NCBI GenBank assembly: GCA_029582165.1 | Contig: CM055883.1 | Coordinates: forward strand, 22,594,001 to 22,658,000 | Reading direction: 5' to 3' | From: Portulaca oleracea | Taxonomy: Eukaryota; Streptophyta; Magnoliopsida; Caryophyllales; Portulacaceae | DNA: 64,000 bases | Shown: positions 21,001-32,930 of the stretch, in pieces | Position numbering within the stretch: position 1 is the first letter of the stretch | How the letters are laid out: each line of letters opens with the position of its first letter | Made by a program: the position numbers and the translations under genes | The notes under the pieces: model-generated | The model's input: the letters and a program-made list of their open reading frames with translations, nothing else | Databases searched by the model: none | What the model was told of the DNA's origin: nothing

Positions 21001-24000
21001 ACAGCTGCCTACTGACTTGATTAAAGGAATCCTCAATTTGAGTTACCGGACCAAACCAGGAGGAATACTGGTATGCCCAAACCAAAATTAACGTGTCACA
21101 TAAAAACACAAGCCTCCAAAAGGGAAACTGTACAAAATAAACTCATCCGATGGACTTAACATCATGAAGAAATCATCATAGCCAACACAGCCACGAAATG
21201 GCAAAGGTCTGAATAATGGAATCATATTGAAGCAAAAAGGCACATCACAAGTACAGTGTAAACATGTAAAAACAATACTTAGATCTTTTTATAAGATTAC
21301 TTACCATGAAGTACGGAGCCTTTCCCTTGCTTAGATAACTCAGTATTCTGAAGAGATCTAATTGAGCTCCCAATTCCACTTACAGCATTGCTTGTGATTC
21401 TCGTAAACCCTTTCGATCTATCAACTGAATCAGACATTGTGCACATAAGTCATGGGATGCACATCCCTGAAGGCCTGAATTACATAAATAATGTTCCACT
21501 ACTTGCTCATGTACATCCATTTTTTCCTTTTTTTTTTTAAATGGGATGGGTTTGGTTGGTAGATGAACTCTGTTTAAAGAAAGTGTTCAACAGTTATAGA
21601 TGGGGTTGACATGTCACTGGAATGTGTAATTGAGAGCTATGAGTGAGTTGAGATTTGTAAGATCTCTTCGTGATGTTGCTCATTGTAATATCTGAGAATA
21701 GTGTATTTGTTCTTGCCTTGTGCCACCAGTGTTTTTTCCCATGTGGATTAATACTCATCAAATTAAGTACATTAGTTTTAGGATATTTTTGGTTCTTCCA
21801 CTACTTAATTCACTCAATCTATCCGTAACAGTACATTATAAGCAAAACACAAACAGTATAACAAACACTTAGGAGTACCTTCAGGAACGTTAAGATTGTA
21901 GTCATCTTGTGATCCCCTCACTCCACTAGTGGAAGTGTTCATAATAACAGAAGCATCATCCCATGCTGGGTAGCCAGGTGCTATAGAATTGAATGCTGCT
22001 GAAAATGCCATTGCTGTTTGTGGCGGTATTGAGACTGAAATTGAGATCAAGCCACTAATCAGCAATTAGAAGTTCAAGGAAAGTCACAACCATATTGATT
22101 ACCTCCGGGTACCAGTACAAACCATTTTTTGGTGCTTTCTGTGGATAAGGATGAGCTGCTTTTCGTTTGGGCCGAGGTGGTGGCACATGAGCTGCTGTGC
22201 CATTCTTTTGGACCTTTAAGAAATATTTCTGAGCATGACTACGAATCTGCAGAAGTCAAATCCAACATGTAAATGGCATATATCACACAATTTATCACTT
22301 GCTACATAACACATTAAGCCACAAAATCTGCAGAAAGAGCAACAAAACCAAGTGGAGATGGCAATCCAAATCAAAGGTTCTACACAGCTACCTAAAGAAT
22401 AACAAGTAACATTGCAGAATTGATACATTGGATCTGGAGGTTTAATGTGATGCCCATCTTCTCATCTTCAGGGTGTTTCCTTTCAGGAAACTTCGACATC
22501 AATGGTTAAAAAATGACAGCATTATATTGTGTCAATTATGCCACAATGTTTTCTGAAAACAAGAGATGGTCATCACAAGGTGTCCCCACTGTAAAACATG
22601 TGCATCATGATTAGTCTAGAAGACAAATTGACATATTGATAACATGAATAGACAGTCCCACTGTAAAACATAAGTACATCATCACCTCACAAGGATCAAT
22701 TCCTGAATAAAGTATACAGGATAATGGATCAGTAGTTCAGTACCACAACAAATATTTGACAATCACAAAATAGAGTTTAAAGGTGTAACCAATGCAAGCA
22801 ACTAGTTAGAAAGCAAATGATAGCAAGAGCAGAAACCTGAATCACAGTTTTGGAACCAACAAAGTCTTCAATTTTCTTCCAATCACGATCAAACCTAAAT
22901 ATCCAAAGACAGGAAAGAGCTTATTTTAATACTCTGCACCTAGATTAATGGATGCCCCAAGAGCCAAGGGGAAAGCATATTTCAAGGTATGATAAACAAG
23001 GGCAAGTTCATAGCTATACGTTCAAATAACCAGTAAGCACACATCATTACAGATTCAGTTAAGGAGATTCATTATCTTAACGATCAAACCAAACATAATA
23101 TCTTCAATTAGCCAGACCTCATTAAGGCTCTTACAGTAAATTATTCTATAAAAATCCAAATATCTTAATTCATAACAAGATTGCCTAAAAATCAGACCAT
23201 AAGAAGTTCCAAGGAAAGGGTCAATCAATTTCGACCATCTTCAATCAAGAGTAAACAGAAAGAATAAAGGAGAAACAGAATGAAGGATTTGAGAGAATAT
23301 TATTGAATGAGAGATGAGACTAGAAAGGAGAAGAGAAGTTATAGTAGTTAATAACTTGTGTCTAAATAACAAAGGAAAAGTAACCGAGTTTAGCTAACTA
23401 TTTTAACAAACTCTGATAATAATATGATAGTCCTATCAAGATCACTGCAGTGCCTACAACGAACTGAATTGATTTGACACCGATAATGTCGGTATTATCA
23501 TGATTTGTTATTATGACACATGCCTACCAGGCTACCAAGAAGTTAAGAGTCATTTTTAAGATAGCTAATAGCTTTGCCTGTTAAACAATTTCTTTCATTG
23601 CACATAATGAACCAAAAATGGTAAGAGTTAGACCCTCAGGATGTCTCTTAGTTGGATTGGGTTCTTCCCAAGGTTATTGTTTCATCTGGGTTGGGGTTGA
23701 ACAAAACACAAGATAAACTGTGACTGACCCAAGTCCCAACCAATTACTCCCATCTTTCCATATTAATTGTCGTAATTTTGACTCTTATGATCTCCAATAT
23801 TAACTCTCTAATTGATTATTTCTTATATAATATGTTATAGTCGTTACGAATCTATAGCAACAAATTTTTGGTCAAAATTATTGAAATTTGACTACACAAT
23901 CTTGAAAGACCGCGATTAATATGGAAGGGAGGGAGTAATATAATAAGCATAGCACCCAAATGAAAGTAAGAAGATGGGTGTCGGTCAAGGCAACAGAAAC

Positions 24001-24180
24001 AAGACAGAAATGAAAGGAAGAAGAATTGAAGGTGAATTACAGTTGAAGAGCTTCGAGAAATTTGTCATGTTCCTCTTCAGTCCAGCTCTCACGTGACTTG
24101 GTAATGGTGTAGGGCTTCCTCACTTTCTTACCGGAAGACGGACCTTCTCCGGCAGTCGCCGCCGACTGGCTTGCGCTCAT
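18030..24180 (-). CDS. RVE8-like: REVEILLE 6/8-type MYB transcription factor (circadian clock), eight coding exons
   Basis: Coding exons on the minus strand are 24041-24180, 22837-22894, 22123-22246, 21879-22034, 21305-21424, 19467-19576, 18454-18513 and 18030-18128. All seven introns follow GT-AG and all phases join. They total 867 nt, or 288 residues plus stop, close to the usual size of RVE6/RVE8 proteins. Residues 21-76 form the single MYB/SANT domain, with [26 protein letters not shown] and SHAQKYF at 69-75. A Pro-rich [17 protein letters not shown] follows. Residues 200-256 form the conserved C-terminal LCL-type region ([40 protein letters not shown]). Known family members act in the nucleus, bind the evening element and promote evening-phased clock genes. 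RVE6, RVE8 and related subgroup members are not separable here. A hAT MITE sits in intron 5 and another lies upstream of exon 1. The gene looks intact. Exon 8 could also use an acceptor farther upstream, which would give an earlier stop. Confidence 0.93.
19157..19187. repeat. Poly(T)-poly(G) run in intron 6 of the RVE gene
   Basis: Fourteen T residues are followed by seventeen G residues. On the gene strand this is a C run followed by an A run, which may mark the A-tail of an old insertion or a sequencing-sensitive site. Confidence 0.85.
19943..20420. mobile_element. hAT-type MITE in intron 5 of the RVE gene, TSD GTTGCATA
   Basis: The 478-bp element begins TAGACCTAGCAATT and ends AATTGACAGGTCTA, so its ends are inverted repeats of about 14 bp with two mismatches. 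Perfect 8-bp copies of GTTGCATA lie at 19935-19942 and 20421-20428. Eight-bp duplications with TAGACC-like ends fit the hAT superfamily. The interior repeats the words CCCGACCC and CCCGAAA. There is no coding capacity. It sits well inside a 1.7-kb intron, away from the splice sites. Confidence 0.92.
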
Positions 24181-24476
24181 CTCCAGCTCCAGGCAAAACA
24201 AGATAGCGGATATGTGATGGGATGGTTGATTTCTTTTTCTGATGTTTTGCTTTTAGTTTTTGGTTTTGGGTTGCTACTTGCTTGATGTGTTAATTCCTCA
24301 AACTCTCAGTCTCACATTTTTTTTTTTCTCTCTCTAACCCCCCTCAGGCCTCAGCCTAGTCATGTCATCACTGAATGTGTGGCCGGACTGGATTGTGTGG
24401 CACCCCACCACCTTTATGTCTTTTTCTTTTCTTTTTTTTTCCCTTTCGGCAAGTGTTTATTAGTTATCACTCTCCC
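24181..24476 (-). promoter_or_regulatory. 5' UTR and proximal promoter of the RVE gene
   Basis: This is the interval between the start codon and the upstream hAT MITE. On the gene strand it holds purine-rich GAGAGAGA and A/G tracts typical of a plant 5' UTR. No convincing TATA box was located. The MITE boundary at 24477 means that regulatory sequence farther upstream has been displaced by 625 bp. Confidence 0.5.
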
Positions 24477-25101
24477 TAGGGATGGCGATGGGGTGGAGAA
24501 TCCCCAAACCCATCGGAGCCCCGCCCCGCTTTAGAGAAAAATTTCACCCGCTCCCAGTGGGGACGGGGACGGGGACGATTTTCCAAAATTCGCTCGGGGA
24601 CGGGGCGGGGATGGGGACAAAATTTTCCCCATCCCCGTCCCCATTTTCCCCGCCGGAGTGAATTCCCCGTCCCCATCCCTGAATCTCCATCCCCGATAAT
24701 GTTAAAATTACCAAATAACTTTTATTCAAATTTAATATATATATTAATGGGAAGGACAAAGTATTAATTTTCCAATTTATTTTCACTTGTTGATGTATTA
24801 TTATTTGATTTTGATGTATTATTACTAGAGCAAATTAAATACGTTGTATTTTGAACATGTTAAAAACCATGTTCGATTAAAAATCGGATCCGATTAAAAT
24901 TTAATTAAATTTAGGATAGTTTTAAAAAATCCTCGTTGGAACCCCGTTGGGGATGGGGAATCTACGGGGATGAGGATGGGGCAAGAATCATTCCCCGAAG
25001 CGGGGAAAAGGACGGGGATGGGGATGAGTTTTGGGAGCGGGGATGGGGATGGGGACGAGGGTATACTCCCCCATCCCCGATCCGCCCCGTTGCCATCCCT
25101 A
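24477..25101. mobile_element. hAT-type MITE upstream of the RVE gene, TSD ACTCTCCC
   Basis: The 625-bp element starts TAGGGATGGCGATGGGG and ends CCCCGTTGCCATCCCTA, an inverted repeat of about 17 bp. Perfect 8-bp duplications ACTCTCCC lie at 24469-24476 and 25102-25109. The outer parts consist of runs of GGGGATGGGGACGGGG-type words, in opposite orientation at the two ends. They could pair into a large hairpin around an AT-rich centre. Open frames here (Gly/Pro/Arg-rich) are shadows of the repeats. Confidence 0.92.
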
Positions 25102-25109
25102 ACTCTCCC

Positions 25110-26447
25110 CAATGGTGTCTGGTTTACTCTCTGATTGATTTTTTTTTTTAACATTTATTGAAAAATTTGGCAATGATTCACCGTAATTAAAATGAATCTT
25201 ATTTATGTATGAGTAGACCTATCAAAACTAATTCGAAATTCGATATCCAAACGGAATGACTGGGGACCATACTCGAACCGACGTTCGAAGTGAGATGAAC
25301 CAATTATAACCGGAACATCCGAATGATCCGACCCAAAATTGAATCGAACCCGAGACCTATTATGAACCGAAATGACCCACACCGGAAAATAACCCTCATC
25401 AAAACCAAACTGAACCCGAATCTTCTCATGAACTTAAACAACTAACACCCGAATGACTTGAACCATAACCGAACTGAACAAAATCCTTGTCATCAACCAT
25501 AAAGACCCGGGCCGATTCAAACCCAAGGAGGAACCCGGACGGTGGAACAGCCAGGTTCCATATAGACCTGACCCAAAGGTATCTAAACATGAATAATCCA
25601 AATCCAAACCGACCATACACGATTTCAAACCAATCCAATTCACACCCGGACCAACCCTTAACCAAAATGACCCAACCTAAACTTCAACCAACCAAACTTT
25701 ATTTCAACCAATTTAAAGTTATTCTTAATGTGAATTGATATGACAGAAATGAAATATAGCTAAAGTGATACAAACTAGTCATGAGAACGACCAAATAGTC
25801 CAAATACAATCCATGCAATCCTAAATAAATTGCCACAATTCTTATTAATGTATTTTGCATTATAGTTTATAGATTGATAAATATGCAAATGATAATCTCA
25901 TTTTAATTCAATGTGATAACTATAAGAGTATCTGCATATGGTTGACATTGGAATTTTGCGTTTTCACCTAAACAGTAGTAAACGGTGCACAAAAAATAAT
26001 TACTCCAGGAAAAAAAAAACAATGTCAACTCCAAATTCATTTTCTTTCTATGCTTACAATTTGTTTGTATTTCATATTCCTAAATGTTTTGCTCCATGAC
26101 TATACCTTTCATAAATTCTTGATATATTTCTTGATATATAAAATATTTCTCGGAAAAATTTGAGTATTTTCAAAGTGTTCAGGATCGGAAAAAATTTTGG
26201 TTGCTAGGACACTCGTAAATCATGGGTCAAATTTCTGTCACCCTTGTATAACCATGTAAATCAATTAATCAGGTGATTAATAAATCAAGAGTCAAACTAT
26301 TTTCCAATTTAGACGTGGGTTGGATATTCAATTCTGTCATTGTCATTTGGTTTATATCTAAGATCTTGACTCAAGATTTATGAGTAGTTTAGGCCCAAAT
26401 ACCCGATGTTACCCTACCCGAACGCAACCTGATTCGAACACTACTCG
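25110..26447. other. Intergenic region with degenerate CCGAA/GACCC-rich repeat, no gene
   Basis: The part 25215-25740 repeats words such as ACCCGAA, CCGAAT and GACCC and begins TAGACCTATCAAAACTAATT, like the left end of the hAT MITE at 19943. No matching right end or target duplication was found. From 25740 onward the sequence is AT-rich without recognisable features. Confidence 0.5.
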
Positions 26448-27620
26448 ACCCAAATGAAACCCAATGTACAGTGGTTTTGTATAACCGATTTTAAAGTCGC
26501 TCTTCTCAGGGAGTTGGGGGCCTTAGCTAAAGGATCTAGGTCGACGTAAGAGTCAAGATCACAAGGAAACAGAATCGGTTGGATGGTTCATCAAGGATAG
26601 CAGATAAACAAACAAGTAAGGGTTCAGTCAAATGGTAAAAATGGGCTTCAGGGTCTTTAGGATGTCAATAGGATCAAGGGTAGTAGGTTTTGCAGTTAGG
26701 GGGTAAACAGCGGGAGAAAATCAAGTGGATATTCTACTAGAAAAGACCCACCGGCCTCCCTCTCTCAAGGACAAGCCAGATTAACTACCTCAAAGGCCAC
26801 CATAGACCTGGAGGGTTAAAACAACAGAATTCCCTAGTTAGTCACATCCTCACTCTCGTGAGCGAGCGACTAACTATCCTGTCCCTAGCCTTCCGTTGAC
26901 AAGCGATCAGTACATTAGAGAGCTCTCGGACACTAATGTACTCCACTTGAAGGAAGGGCTAGGGTGGAAAATTGATTTACTACCTAATTACTCCCTAAAT
27001 TGCTAACCTTCTCCTAATCACCTATCAACATCTCTAATCACCCCCTAATCCATACGGTATCTAGCCACTAATCATCATTACAGCTATACTAACATCAACA
27101 AAACCAAACCTAAATATGATTTCTAGCATAGAATATGATCATCTCAAGCAAAACAATAAAAAAAACAATAAAAAACAATCAAATTAACAAGGATGTAATT
27201 AACAAAGGAAATAATAAAGCAAGGATGAGAAAACACCTATAATGATGGAAATAAGTAGAGGATGATCAAGAAATTGATGGCCTTCACAATGCTTCAATTG
27301 ATGAAACTTGAATTTTTCAATGCAAACCAAATCGAAGCAATAATCTAAGTAGAAATCCCTCTAATCACTCACTAATTACCCACTTTCTCTCACTAAAGCT
27401 AGAATGAACAATAATAATCAGAACTCCCCAATAAAATCGTCTCTAAAAATATGTATACAAGGCATGGAAGTTACATAAAACGCAGCCATCTTAGCCATTT
27501 CAGGCGCGCAGAAAACATGGTTGTCGTTGTGGGTGCGACGACTGGCGTTGTGGGTGCGACAGAGCGAAATGTTGGAGGTGATCTGGTTTCCGCGCGGGTA
27601 TCTCTTGCTCCACCTTCTAC
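26448..27620 (-). repeat. Reversed remnant of an Athila-type LTR
   Basis: Read on the minus strand, this segment parallels the LTR at 10310-11919. Shared features are the CTCCCTGAGAAGA block and closing GTACA, a GGAAGGCTAGGG/cutting-site region with CCACTTGAAGG-type words, and an AAATCAT-CTAG block. It also has a GC-rich stretch with GTGGGTGCGACG words at 27500-27570 upstream of a TATA-like GTATACATATTTTT. It is diverged and truncated on its U3 side. Confidence 0.6.
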
Positions 27621-27882
27621 ATCTTCCTCCTGCATCGTGGCCACCACAAGTTCGATCTCCTACACCGTCGCCAGCACGTCCATCTCTTGCTCCACCTCCT
27701 ACATTCGTTATTGCTATAGGTGCCTCCTATTATTCTTTTTCTGATAATGACGAGCGTTGATTCGGCATCCCTCTCTGATTTTAACTCCTGGGAGACGTAC
27801 TTTGGCAATGTCAGTGCATCGAATGCTGGTGGGGATACAACCGAGGACAGCGACGATTCTAGCTCTTTGGTGTGGTACCACT
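27521..27882 (+). pseudogene. Unidentified Pro/Ser-rich, acidic-tailed coding remnant
   Basis: A plus-strand frame with PPPTFVIAIGASYYSFSDND is followed, after a frameshift near 27758, by SLSDFNSWETYFGNVSASNA and an acidic, Ser-rich end closing LVWYH. I do not recognise the family. The composition looks like the C-terminus of a plant transposon-associated protein, but no domain supports this. It lies between the Athila LTR remnant and element A. Confidence 0.25.
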
Positions 27883-28252
27883 GATTGCGCCATGCGATGC
27901 AGACTTTTTTTTTTAATGTATTACTATTTTTCTTTATGTAGAACTCTACTAATGTACAACTTCTATTTCCTATGACCTCTATTGCTTTTATTTCTTATAA
28001 ATTTTATTATGTACAACTTCTTATGCAATCCAATGTACTCATGTTCATCTACATGGTGGGATTAATCCCCCTACCCCAAATGAAAAAAAGATAAAATAAA
28101 TAAAATAAAAAACCTAACTATCAGAGAGGATCGAGCAAAATTACTGAACAAGATATGATTGGGCTCGGGGTAAGAAACCCGAAACAAAGAACATACACAT
28201 GGACCGGAAACGAGAAATACGAACCAAAAGGCCCATCAACCACGAAAGGCTC
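27883..28252. other. AT-rich spacer before element A
   Basis: No gene is recognised. The last five bases (28248-28252, GGCTC) are the left target duplication of element A. Confidence 0.6.
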
Positions 28253-30127
28253 TGATAACTGCGTTTCATGACTATATTTTTAGGGGTTTTTAATAGTGAA
28301 TGAGGGAGAGTTTTATGTGTGAACCTAGACTTTTATTCCGATTTCCCTACTACACTTGGTGTTGTTGTTTGTGATGTAAATTTGTAGGTTTTGAGATCAA
28401 AATACCGACAATTTCTCAACTTTTGGCAAGATTGAAGACACCACGGGCCTTTACATGTTATGCCCAAACCATGGTACAAATTTGGGACAGAAAGGAGCAA
28501 GGCGTGCAGACGATGAACATCACGATGCGCGTGGTGTAGCCAGCGGGCGTGGTGAAATTTGGTTTTGTCTTGACTTGTTTCACAAATAGAGAAAAGTGGA
28601 TGAATGGATTTGATTTGTTCAACTTTTCAACGGCCCAATCAAGAAAGAGATACAGGGTAGAGAAAGGAAGGCCACTCAATTGATTCTTGGGCCATCATTT
28701 CGTTCGGTCCAATGAGAGAAGAAGAGATGAGCAAGAGACAGTCCAATAACCAAAGAGTGAAGTGGGTAAATTGACATCATCAATTTAGATCACTCAATCG
28801 GCCCACTCACAAGAAGGGAGAAGTGGAGGAATTCACTTCATTCCTTCAAACATTAATGCGGCCCAATCACATAAGACCAAAAGAGGGCCATTAATTAATT
28901 GCATTAGGCCATCTTCATGTGCTCCAATCAAGAGAAGAGAAGTGAGGCCCAGTCAACCATTGACTCATTTTGCTGGACTTCGCCGAGACACAAAGCAAAA
29001 TGGAAAAAGGAAAGACTGAGGAAGTAGACATCACGGCCAGGCCGTGGTGAAGGCGACGGTCCGTGGCAGACTACTGCTGCGTGGCTTGGCCTTGTTCCGC
29101 GAGCAAGAAAGTGGCGGTTATGAGATTTCTTCATATTTTTGACGATGATTTTGGGGGTTTTTCATTATTCATCCATCATTCTATTCATCCATCCACCCAT
29201 CAAGGGAGAAAAGCCCTAAATCTATCCCTCCACTCATCAATTACTCCATCAAGACCAATATCAAGATTGATTCAAGAAGGATCAAGATCAAGATTCGGGA
29301 AGAAATTTTCATCGCTCGCGAGAAAGACTCCGCGTCGGGATCGAAAGGCTCGACGGTCGTATTCCTTGTAGTTTGTATTTCTTTTCGATTCTTTCTTTGT
29401 TTTAAGAATTAATTATAATGTTTGGAACTTGTGTCGTGTTTTCATTGAATATGAGTGAGTAGTTTCTTTGAATTCTAGGGTTTTGCAACCCGAAACAATG
29501 TGGTTTGATTAATTGTTATTAGTTTGTGCATGAATTCTTGATTAGAATCAATAGAAGGTTGTGTTTACCATGTTTATGAGTATTCTTAAGGCCTTGGATA
29601 TTTGTAAATTTGAGATTAACCTGAGAAGTACTGAAAGGTGAATTAGGGTAATCTGACTACCAACCTGTCTACCTAGGTTTGCAAAAGTTGAAAAAGGAGT
29701 AGTGAACTAGGGAATCATTAGATAACCTGACCTTTTGAGACCTTCAATTCTGTTCAACCTAAAAGGCACACGAAAGTTGTTGATTAGGTTGTTTAGAATA
29801 ATTCTATTTAGCATCGAAAGGGCGATAGGATTTAGAGGTTATCGATTCTTGATTCATTCTTGAATGTATGATTGTGCAGACTAAGTTTTAGTAATTCAAC
29901 TCGTTGTTAGGTTAGCATCTCCCTAGAAATCTTTCTCTCTTGGTTAGAACTCTTTGATTGTTTTTCCCTGCTTTATTAGTTTTATTTAATTGTTAAACCA
30001 TTTCCAAAACCCAAATCCTGATTAGCTTAGCAATCGTGATAGAGATTAGTTTTTTGTGCCGCTAAGTGAGTCCCTGTGGGATCGACCTTGACGTCTTTAC
30101 TCGTGCATGTGCGCTTGCTGTACATCA
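28253..30127 (+). repeat. 5' LTR of element A
   Basis: This LTR starts TGATAACTGCGTTTCATGAC and ends GCTGTACATCA. It matches 32931-34805 almost base for base. The main differences lie at about 28500-28575, where GC-rich words around CACGATGCGCGTGGTG have changed, and in the last 30 bases. A perfect palindrome CACGGCC-A-GGCCGTG lies at 29032-29046. Confidence 0.92.
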
Positions 30128-30134
30128 AGTTTTT

Positions 30135-30152
30135 TGGCGCCGTTGCCGGGGA
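30135..30152 (+). other. Primer-binding site TGGCGCCGTTGCCGGGGA
   Basis: It starts seven bases after the LTR end. The sequence is the type found in Athila elements and attributed to a tRNA-Asp primer. The identical 18-mer lies on the minus strand at 59679-59696 in element C. Confidence 0.9.
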
Positions 30153-30258
30153 CTCTGTCCCTAACAGTCGGTGAACGAACCCTCTTAGGTTGACTAAGCT
30201 GTTTTCTTTTTCTTTTATTTTTATCTTTTAAAAAAAAGAAACACAAAAAAAAAGAGAA

Positions 30259-31405
30259 ATGGCAATTCTTGATTTTCCCCAATTTGAGTAGGAATTATTT
30301 TGGCGCTATTTTGAACGATTACGTGCATGTCCTGTTCCATGTTGTATTGTGCCTGGAAAATCAGATATTCTTGACATTGTTGCTAAGGGGGTGAATAGAG
30401 ATACTCGTACTCTATTAGAGTATTTTGGTTTCTATGCTAAAATTGTTGATAAAGCTTGGAGTTTGCTTGAGTGGCTTGCACGTGATACTCGTGATTTTGA
30501 AAATTATTATTGTGCATCCTCTTTCCCCAATCTTTGTGCATCTCATGCTAGATTATGTACTCAACCCCATTGTTTGTCTCCTTGTCATTTATGTAGTTCT
30601 TTTGACCATGATGAGTCTACATGCCCTATTTTAGCCAAACTTGATTTTTTTGATGAGGGCAATGCAAGAGCAACAAGATAAGGTGGAAGCTTGTCTAGAG
30701 AAAATAGATGAAATAGTTGACCCTTCTAGGTCATCTTTGCCAACTGTTGCTCCTTCTCATCTTAGCTTACCTAGAGACACTAGTGATGGTGTCTTTGCTT
30801 TTCAAAATGCATCCTTACCTTTTTCTCAGTCGACAGGGTTTGAGGTGAGTGATTCCCATGAGTTTGATGCTAGGTATGATGATGATGTTTGTCATGAGTT
30901 AATTGATGCTATTGATGAGGAGTCTTGTGATGGGTTTGTGTGTGGATTAGATCCTTCAAGCGAGGAATTTGATGATGCACTCCATGCTTCTATGCTTTGT
31001 TCACTACCTTCGGTTGCCCCTAAGAACCTTGAGGAGCCCATTCCCTGTGAAGAGACCATTGATGTTTATGTTAATGTGGGATGTGAGGTTGACTCTTGTG
31101 ATGTAACTGTGATTGAGGGGACCAACAATGTCTTTGACTTGTCCTTAGGCACTTTAGAAGGGTTTCATCCCTATCTTGACCCATATTGTGAATGCCTAGA
31201 GGACTCAGCTAGAAAAATCATGTGGACTACTTATTTTGATTCTTTTGATTTTTCTAGTACTTTTGACTTATTTGAGAGAATGCAACTAACATTCTTTGCC
31301 ATGAGTATTTTGTTGCTCTCTTATCTGCAGGCTTGTGAACCGCATGCTGCGAAGTTTGACAAGCTTCTAAGGGCGTTGACTGCATCTGAGGTAAGTTTCG
31401 TCTAG
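30259..31405 (+). pseudogene. Gag-derived ORF of element A, with one stop and one frameshift
   Basis: The frame opens MAILDFPQFE at 30259, meets a TAG at 30289-30291 and continues in the same frame to 30681. The first part (LFWRYFERL, GVNRDTRTLLEYFGF, KAWSLLEWLARD) resembles the C-terminal half of the capsid region of Athila gag. A CCHC knuckle CHLCSSFDHDESTC follows. A T-run at about 30645-30652 marks a one-base shift into the frame 30641-31405. That frame encodes an acidic, Ser/Asp-rich protein ending near KFDKLLRALTAS. The order and several blocks match the ORF of element C, and the KLLRAL ending also matches element B. No protease motif is present. Confidence 0.75.
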
Positions 31406-32892
31406 CTAAAGACGTTAAACTAGCGCTTCTTGGGAGGCAACCCAAGCATTTAATTGCTTTATTAGGTTTTATTTTGTTTTAATTGCGAAAACCCTCCTTT
31501 GTTGAGTACTTTATGGTGTATGTTTGGATTGTCATTACAAGTGTATACTCATGAGATTTTTGGCTTGATGTGGATGATAGGAGAGACTTGGTTGTTTGTT
31601 TGATTTAGGTTGCTTGTCTTGATTGTGATTCATCTAGTCTTGATCAACTCTTGTACATGATAGTGAAGTTCTTGTGTTTGGTACATCAAATGAACTAGTT
31701 GCTTGTGATTGTGGTAGGTTAACCCGTGAGACTTCTTGAGCCTAAAAAACTATTATTTTTATAGTCTCATTTTCTTTTTGAGTGTGACCTTACCATGTTT
31801 GCATCTCTAGAACTTGATTCGACTCTCTTTGAAACTGCATTTGACTTGTGTATTGTGTTAATATAATTGAGGCCCATTTTGAAGCCACATAGCCAAAAGC
31901 AACCTAACATCTTGACTTCTTTTTGCTAGCCCGTGCGCAGTTTTTCCTGTCTTGATTTGCTTCACCTATATCGTGCACCTTTGGCTTGTTCTTAATTCCA
32001 TACCCTTTTAGCCAAGTTAGTGGAGCAACAATTCAGTTGGAGGACAGTTTTGTAGTCTATTTGTTGATGACTTCGTTGGTTGGTTTACTTGATGAGGGAA
32101 GCATTGCTCATAATTATTATTTATCCCCTCTTTTCATTTGAGGTTGAAATTGGGTTGAAAGGAAATGATCCTATTTTTATATATTTATGCTATTCACCAT
32201 AAAAAAAAGAGCAAAAAAAAAAAAAGAAAAAAAAGAGGAGAAGTTTTGAGGAATAAGGTGAATAGCATAGTGGTTTTCTTGCTTATATTGACTATTCCTT
32301 TATTTTGCCTCGATGGGGAAGATATTTATGCTTCATTGCGGTGTGATGTAAGAGGTGTTGTGCTATATATATTGGGAATGTTGCTCTTTAGGTCTTTGGC
32401 TCTTAGCTCCACATTACCCAAATGAATTCCCTCCTTACCCTACACCTAAGCCCCGTTACAACCTTTGAAAAATCCTCATGATTAACTTTTGTGCATATTG
32501 TCTATAGCGGTAGAGAATCGAGAGTCTTGTCAAGCTTATGGTAGGTTGTTTACAATGGTTGAAGGTTTTTGAGTGAACCGTTATATCTTTTGCAAACACA
32601 CGAGGGGAGTGACCCACATACCCTAAAGTGAGGTCCTACCGATCCCAACTAGTTCGCCAAACATGTGAATGAATTTTGATTGCTTTTGAGATGTGATGGA
32701 TTAGTTGTGTTGCTTCCTGACATGTGACTCTATTTCGAACAACAATTTTTGTTTCAATTTGAATCTTATTCTCGCTAGGGAGTCCTTGAGTGTATGCTTG
32801 CTTATGTAATCCTATATGCCCCTTTAATTGGAGGAGATGTGAGTAAAATTCTTTTTCTTTTAAGTCCTTTCATCTAGTTTTGAGTCTTGTAC
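31406..32892 (+). other. 3' non-coding region of element A
   Basis: No gene is seen. The first bases contain AAAGACGTTAAACTAGCGCT, then TTGGGAGGCAACCCAA, a block typical of the region after the last gag-pol codons of Athila elements. The rest is T-rich, with an A-rich run at 32210-32240. It lies where pol would be in an autonomous element, but nothing resembling pol remains. Confidence 0.65.
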
Positions 32893-32910
32893 TTGCTTGG
32901 GGACAAGCAA
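32893..32910 (+). other. Pre-LTR stem-loop TTGCTTG-GGGA-CAAGCAA
   Basis: Perfect 7-bp arms enclose a GGGA loop, ending 20 bp before the 3' LTR. The position matches the hairpins in elements B and C and in the Athila element, but the arm sequence differs in a paired way. Confidence 0.8.
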
Positions 32911-32916
32911 GGAGTA

Positions 32917-32930
32917 AGCATGGGGGGATT
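32917..32930 (+). other. Polypurine tract of element A
   Basis: AGCATGGGGGGATT lies directly before the TG of the 3' LTR at 32931, where plus-strand synthesis is primed. Confidence 0.7.

Noticed and set aside
25215..25740. A third hAT MITE starting TAGACCTATC
   Set aside because: The left end resembles the hAT MITE in the RVE intron, but no inverted right end or 8-bp duplication was found, so it is only described as a degenerate repeat.
27451..27744. Open frame with Ser/Thr-rich composition
   Set aside because: It overlaps the reversed LTR remnant and another frame fits the coding-like remnant better; no motif supports it.
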